Of a stretch of DNA of 8,834 nucleotides, positions 7,486 through 8,834 are shown piece by piece. The DNA is taken from NCBI GenBank assembly GCA_019348475.1, contig JAHWJJ010000169.1, forward strand, positions 1-8,834. Direction: 5' to 3'. The notes beneath the pieces were generated by a model that was given only the letters and a program-made list of their open reading frames with translations, was not told the DNA's origin and ran no database searches. The DNA comes from Gemmatimonadota bacterium. Its GTDB lineage: Bacteria; Gemmatimonadota; Gemmatimonadetes; Longimicrobiales; Longimicrobiaceae. The position numbers and the translations under genes are program-made. How positions within the stretch are numbered: the stretch's first letter is position 1; every line of letters begins with the position of its first letter.

Positions 7486-7677
7486 ATGAAGAAGCTGAAG
7501 CTGGAGTCCCTTTCCGTCGAGACGTTCGAGCCCTCGCGTCAGGAGGGCCCCACCCGAGGCACCGTACGCGCGCACGACTGGACGAGGTTAGGCGAACAGA
7601 CCTGCGGCGGCATGAGTTGCGATTACGCGTGCATCACCGTGTACGACGACACCTGCCCCAACGTGTGCCCCTTGTAG
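7486..7677 (+). CDS. Small Cys-rich peptide, likely orphan RiPP (lanthipeptide-like) precursor
   Basis: This 63-residue peptide has a two-part build. Residues 1-30 look like a leader: lysine-rich start with alternating leucines (MKKLKLESLSVETFE), then a polar stretch ending RGTVRAH. Residues 31-63 look like a core: five cysteines (C40, C45, C49, C57, C61), three of them directly preceded by Thr or Ser (T39-C40, S44-C45, T56-C57), and acidic residues between. There is no signal peptide. From memory, KKLKL...VETFE leaders resemble those of pinensin-type lanthipeptides of Bacteroidota and similar precursors in Gemmatimonadota; this was not checked by search. Ser/Thr plus Cys would allow thioether rings, but five Cys could instead form disulfides. 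No LanB, LanC, LanM, radical SAM, protease or transporter gene is in the window, so maturation would have to occur in trans. Codon use is looser than in the neighbours, including a TTA leucine at 7588-7590. It has its own promoter, ribosome binding site and terminator. Confidence 0.85.
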   Translation: MKKLKLESLSVETFEPSRQEGPTRGTVRAHDWTRLGEQTCGGMSCDYACITVYDDTCPNVCPL

Positions 7678-7719
7678 GAAAGCCATCCTGCCAGTGGTAG
7701 CGTTTTCCTGACCAGAATC

Positions 7720-7760
7720 GACGAGGGGCGGCCGGCATACGCGGTCGCCCCTCGTCTTTC
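7720..7760 (+). terminator. Intrinsic terminator of the Cys-rich peptide gene
   Basis: GACGAGGGGCG (7720-7730) pairs perfectly with CGCCCCTCGTC (7746-7756). The stem can be extended by three inner pairs including one G-U, leaving a 9-nt loop, and is followed by TTTC. It lies 43 nt after the peptide stop. The T run is short (three T), so efficiency is uncertain. It is also 18 bp past the stop of the leftward methyltransferase gene and may end both transcripts. Confidence 0.7.
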
Positions 7761-7777
7761 CCTGCACCCAGGCGCGC

Positions 7778-8834
7778 TTACGCCGCCACCAGCAACGCCA
7801 CGCTCTCCACGTGGGCCGTCTGGGGAAACAGGTCGAAGGAGCGGATGGACTGCAGCCGGTACGCCGCGTTCATGCGCTTCAGGTCGCGCGCCAGCGTGGC
7901 GGGGTTGCAGGAGACGTAGATGACGCGCCGCGCCGGCGCCGCCACCAGCGCGTCCGCCGCCTCCGCCGCGATCCCCGCGCGCGGCGGGTTCAGGATCACC
8001 AGGTCGGCGGGGAGGTGCTCGGCCAGGAGCGCCTCCACCGGACCCTCCACGAACACGGCGCCCTCCGCCGCGCCGCGCCGGGCCTCCGCCACCGCGTCCG
8101 GGTCCAGCTCGATCCCCGTTACGCTTGCGCCGGCGCGCGCCAGCCGCCGCGCGTGCAGCCCCATGCCGCAGTAGGCGTCCACCACCCGCAGCCCCCCCAC
8201 CTCGCCGGCCAGTTCCATCGCGTACGCCTCCAGCAGCGCGGCCGCGGCGCGGTTCACCTGCAGGAACGCGGCGCCGCTCAGCTCCACCGTCTCGTCGCCC
8301 CACGTCTCCGGGAGCCCGGGCGCGCCGGCGATCAACTCCGGGTCCGCGTCGCGCGGCCGGTGCCAGACGGAGACCAGCCCCGGCACGGCGTCGATCAGCT
8401 CCCCCGGACGCCCGGGGAGAAAGCCGCCCTCCACCAGCAGCGACACCTCGCCCGCGGCGCTGGTCCGCAGGGTCAGCCGCAGCTGCTCGCCCGAGGGAAG
8501 GCGGCGCGCGTCCGGGCCCCAGTGCGCGCGGATCCCGTCCCACGCGCGCCCGATCGCCTCTTCGAAGAGCAGGCATCCGCCGTCCAGGTCCACGATCTCG
8601 TCCGGCTCACCCACGGCGTGGAAGCCCGCGACGACGCGTCCGTGCTCCATCCGCCGCAGCGCGAACGAGACGCGGTTGCGGTAGCGGAACTCGGCCGGCG
8701 ACGGCACCACCTCCGGCGCCTCCACGTCCACCCCGCCGATGCGCGCCAGCGCGTCGCCCACGATGCGCGACTTGGCCCGCAGCTGCGCGTCGTACGGCAT
8801 GTGCTCCAGCGTGCACCCGCCGCAGCGCGCGTAG
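7778..8834 (-). CDS. RlmD/TrmA-family RNA uracil-C5 methyltransferase (N-terminus beyond window)
   Basis: About 351 C-terminal residues are visible; the frame is open to the right edge and the true start lies outside. Counting from the first complete codon, C4-G-G-C7 followed by TLEH..Y..QL..K and C87 match the iron-sulfur cluster cysteines of RlmD (RumA)-type enzymes. The Rossmann methyltransferase part shows FLQ192VN, the SAM motif D219-A-Y-C-G-M-G, GIELD, NPPR (282-285, where DPPR is more usual), the nucleophile in SC309NPATLARD, and the general-base glutamate in HVE343S. It should methylate carbon 5 of a uridine in 23S rRNA or tRNA using S-adenosylmethionine; which position cannot be told from sequence. 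An in-frame ATG at 8798-8800 exists, but it falls after the CxxC motif and is not the start. A TRAM domain, if present, is off the window. Confidence 0.93.
   Translation of the reverse strand, partial: YARCGGCTLEHMPYDAQLRAKSRIVGDALARIGGVDVEAPEVVPSPAEFRYRNRVSFALRRMEHGRVVAGFHAVGEPDEIVDLDGGCLLFEEAIGRAWDGIRAHWGPDARRLPSGEQLRLTLRTSAAGEVSLLVEGGFLPGRPGELIDAVPGLVSVWHRPRDADPELIAGAPGLPETWGDETVELSGAAFLQVNRAAAALLEAYAMELAGEVGGLRVVDAYCGMGLHARRLARAGASVTGIELDPDAVAEARRGAAEGAVFVEGPVEALLAEHLPADLVILNPPRAGIAAEAADALVAAPARRVIYVSCNPATLARDLKRMNAAYRLQSIRSFDLFPQTAHVESVALLVAA

Overview
The window is GC-rich DNA with G or C in most third codon positions. Several features together suggest a Gemmatimonadota-type bacterium, perhaps Longimicrobium-like: a BlaI/M56 regulator pair, a split methylmalonyl-CoA mutase, a free-standing biotin carrier, and a small Cys-rich peptide gene with a lysine-rich RiPP-type leader. 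This assignment is inference from gene types and remembered family patterns; no search was run.

Left part (1-965): the 3' end of an unrecognised rightward gene meets a leftward blaI-M56 pair tail to tail. BlaI is intact and sits behind a good sigma70-type promoter that overlaps two tandem copies of a perfect dyad, almost certainly its own operator. The M56 (BlaR1-type) partner is translationally coupled to blaI but keeps only two membrane helices, with no peptidase domain. Next (1041-4463) comes a secreted serine hydrolase of the R61 DD-carboxypeptidase/class C beta-lactamase type (leftward), divergent from a secreted prolyl oligopeptidase of family S9A (rightward).

Middle part (4464-7270): a strong hairpin terminator separates the S9 peptidase from the large subunit of a B12-dependent methylmalonyl-CoA mutase (leftward). 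Further right, also leftward, is a biotin carboxyl carrier protein. The two enzymes suggest propionyl-CoA/methylmalonyl-CoA metabolism, but each appears to be its own transcription unit. The 416-bp gap between them holds two oppositely oriented arrays of a 6-bp core (AGTGCG), several hairpins and a likely terminator of the biotin carrier gene.

Right part (7271-8834): a 63-residue peptide gene with an excellent ribosome binding site has its own promoter framed by two overlapping inverted repeats, and its own terminator. It looks like an orphan RiPP (lanthipeptide-like) precursor and is the most interesting item here. No maturation enzyme is present in the window. The right edge is occupied by a leftward RlmD/TrmA-family RNA uracil-C5 methyltransferase, whose N-terminus, including any TRAM domain, lies outside.
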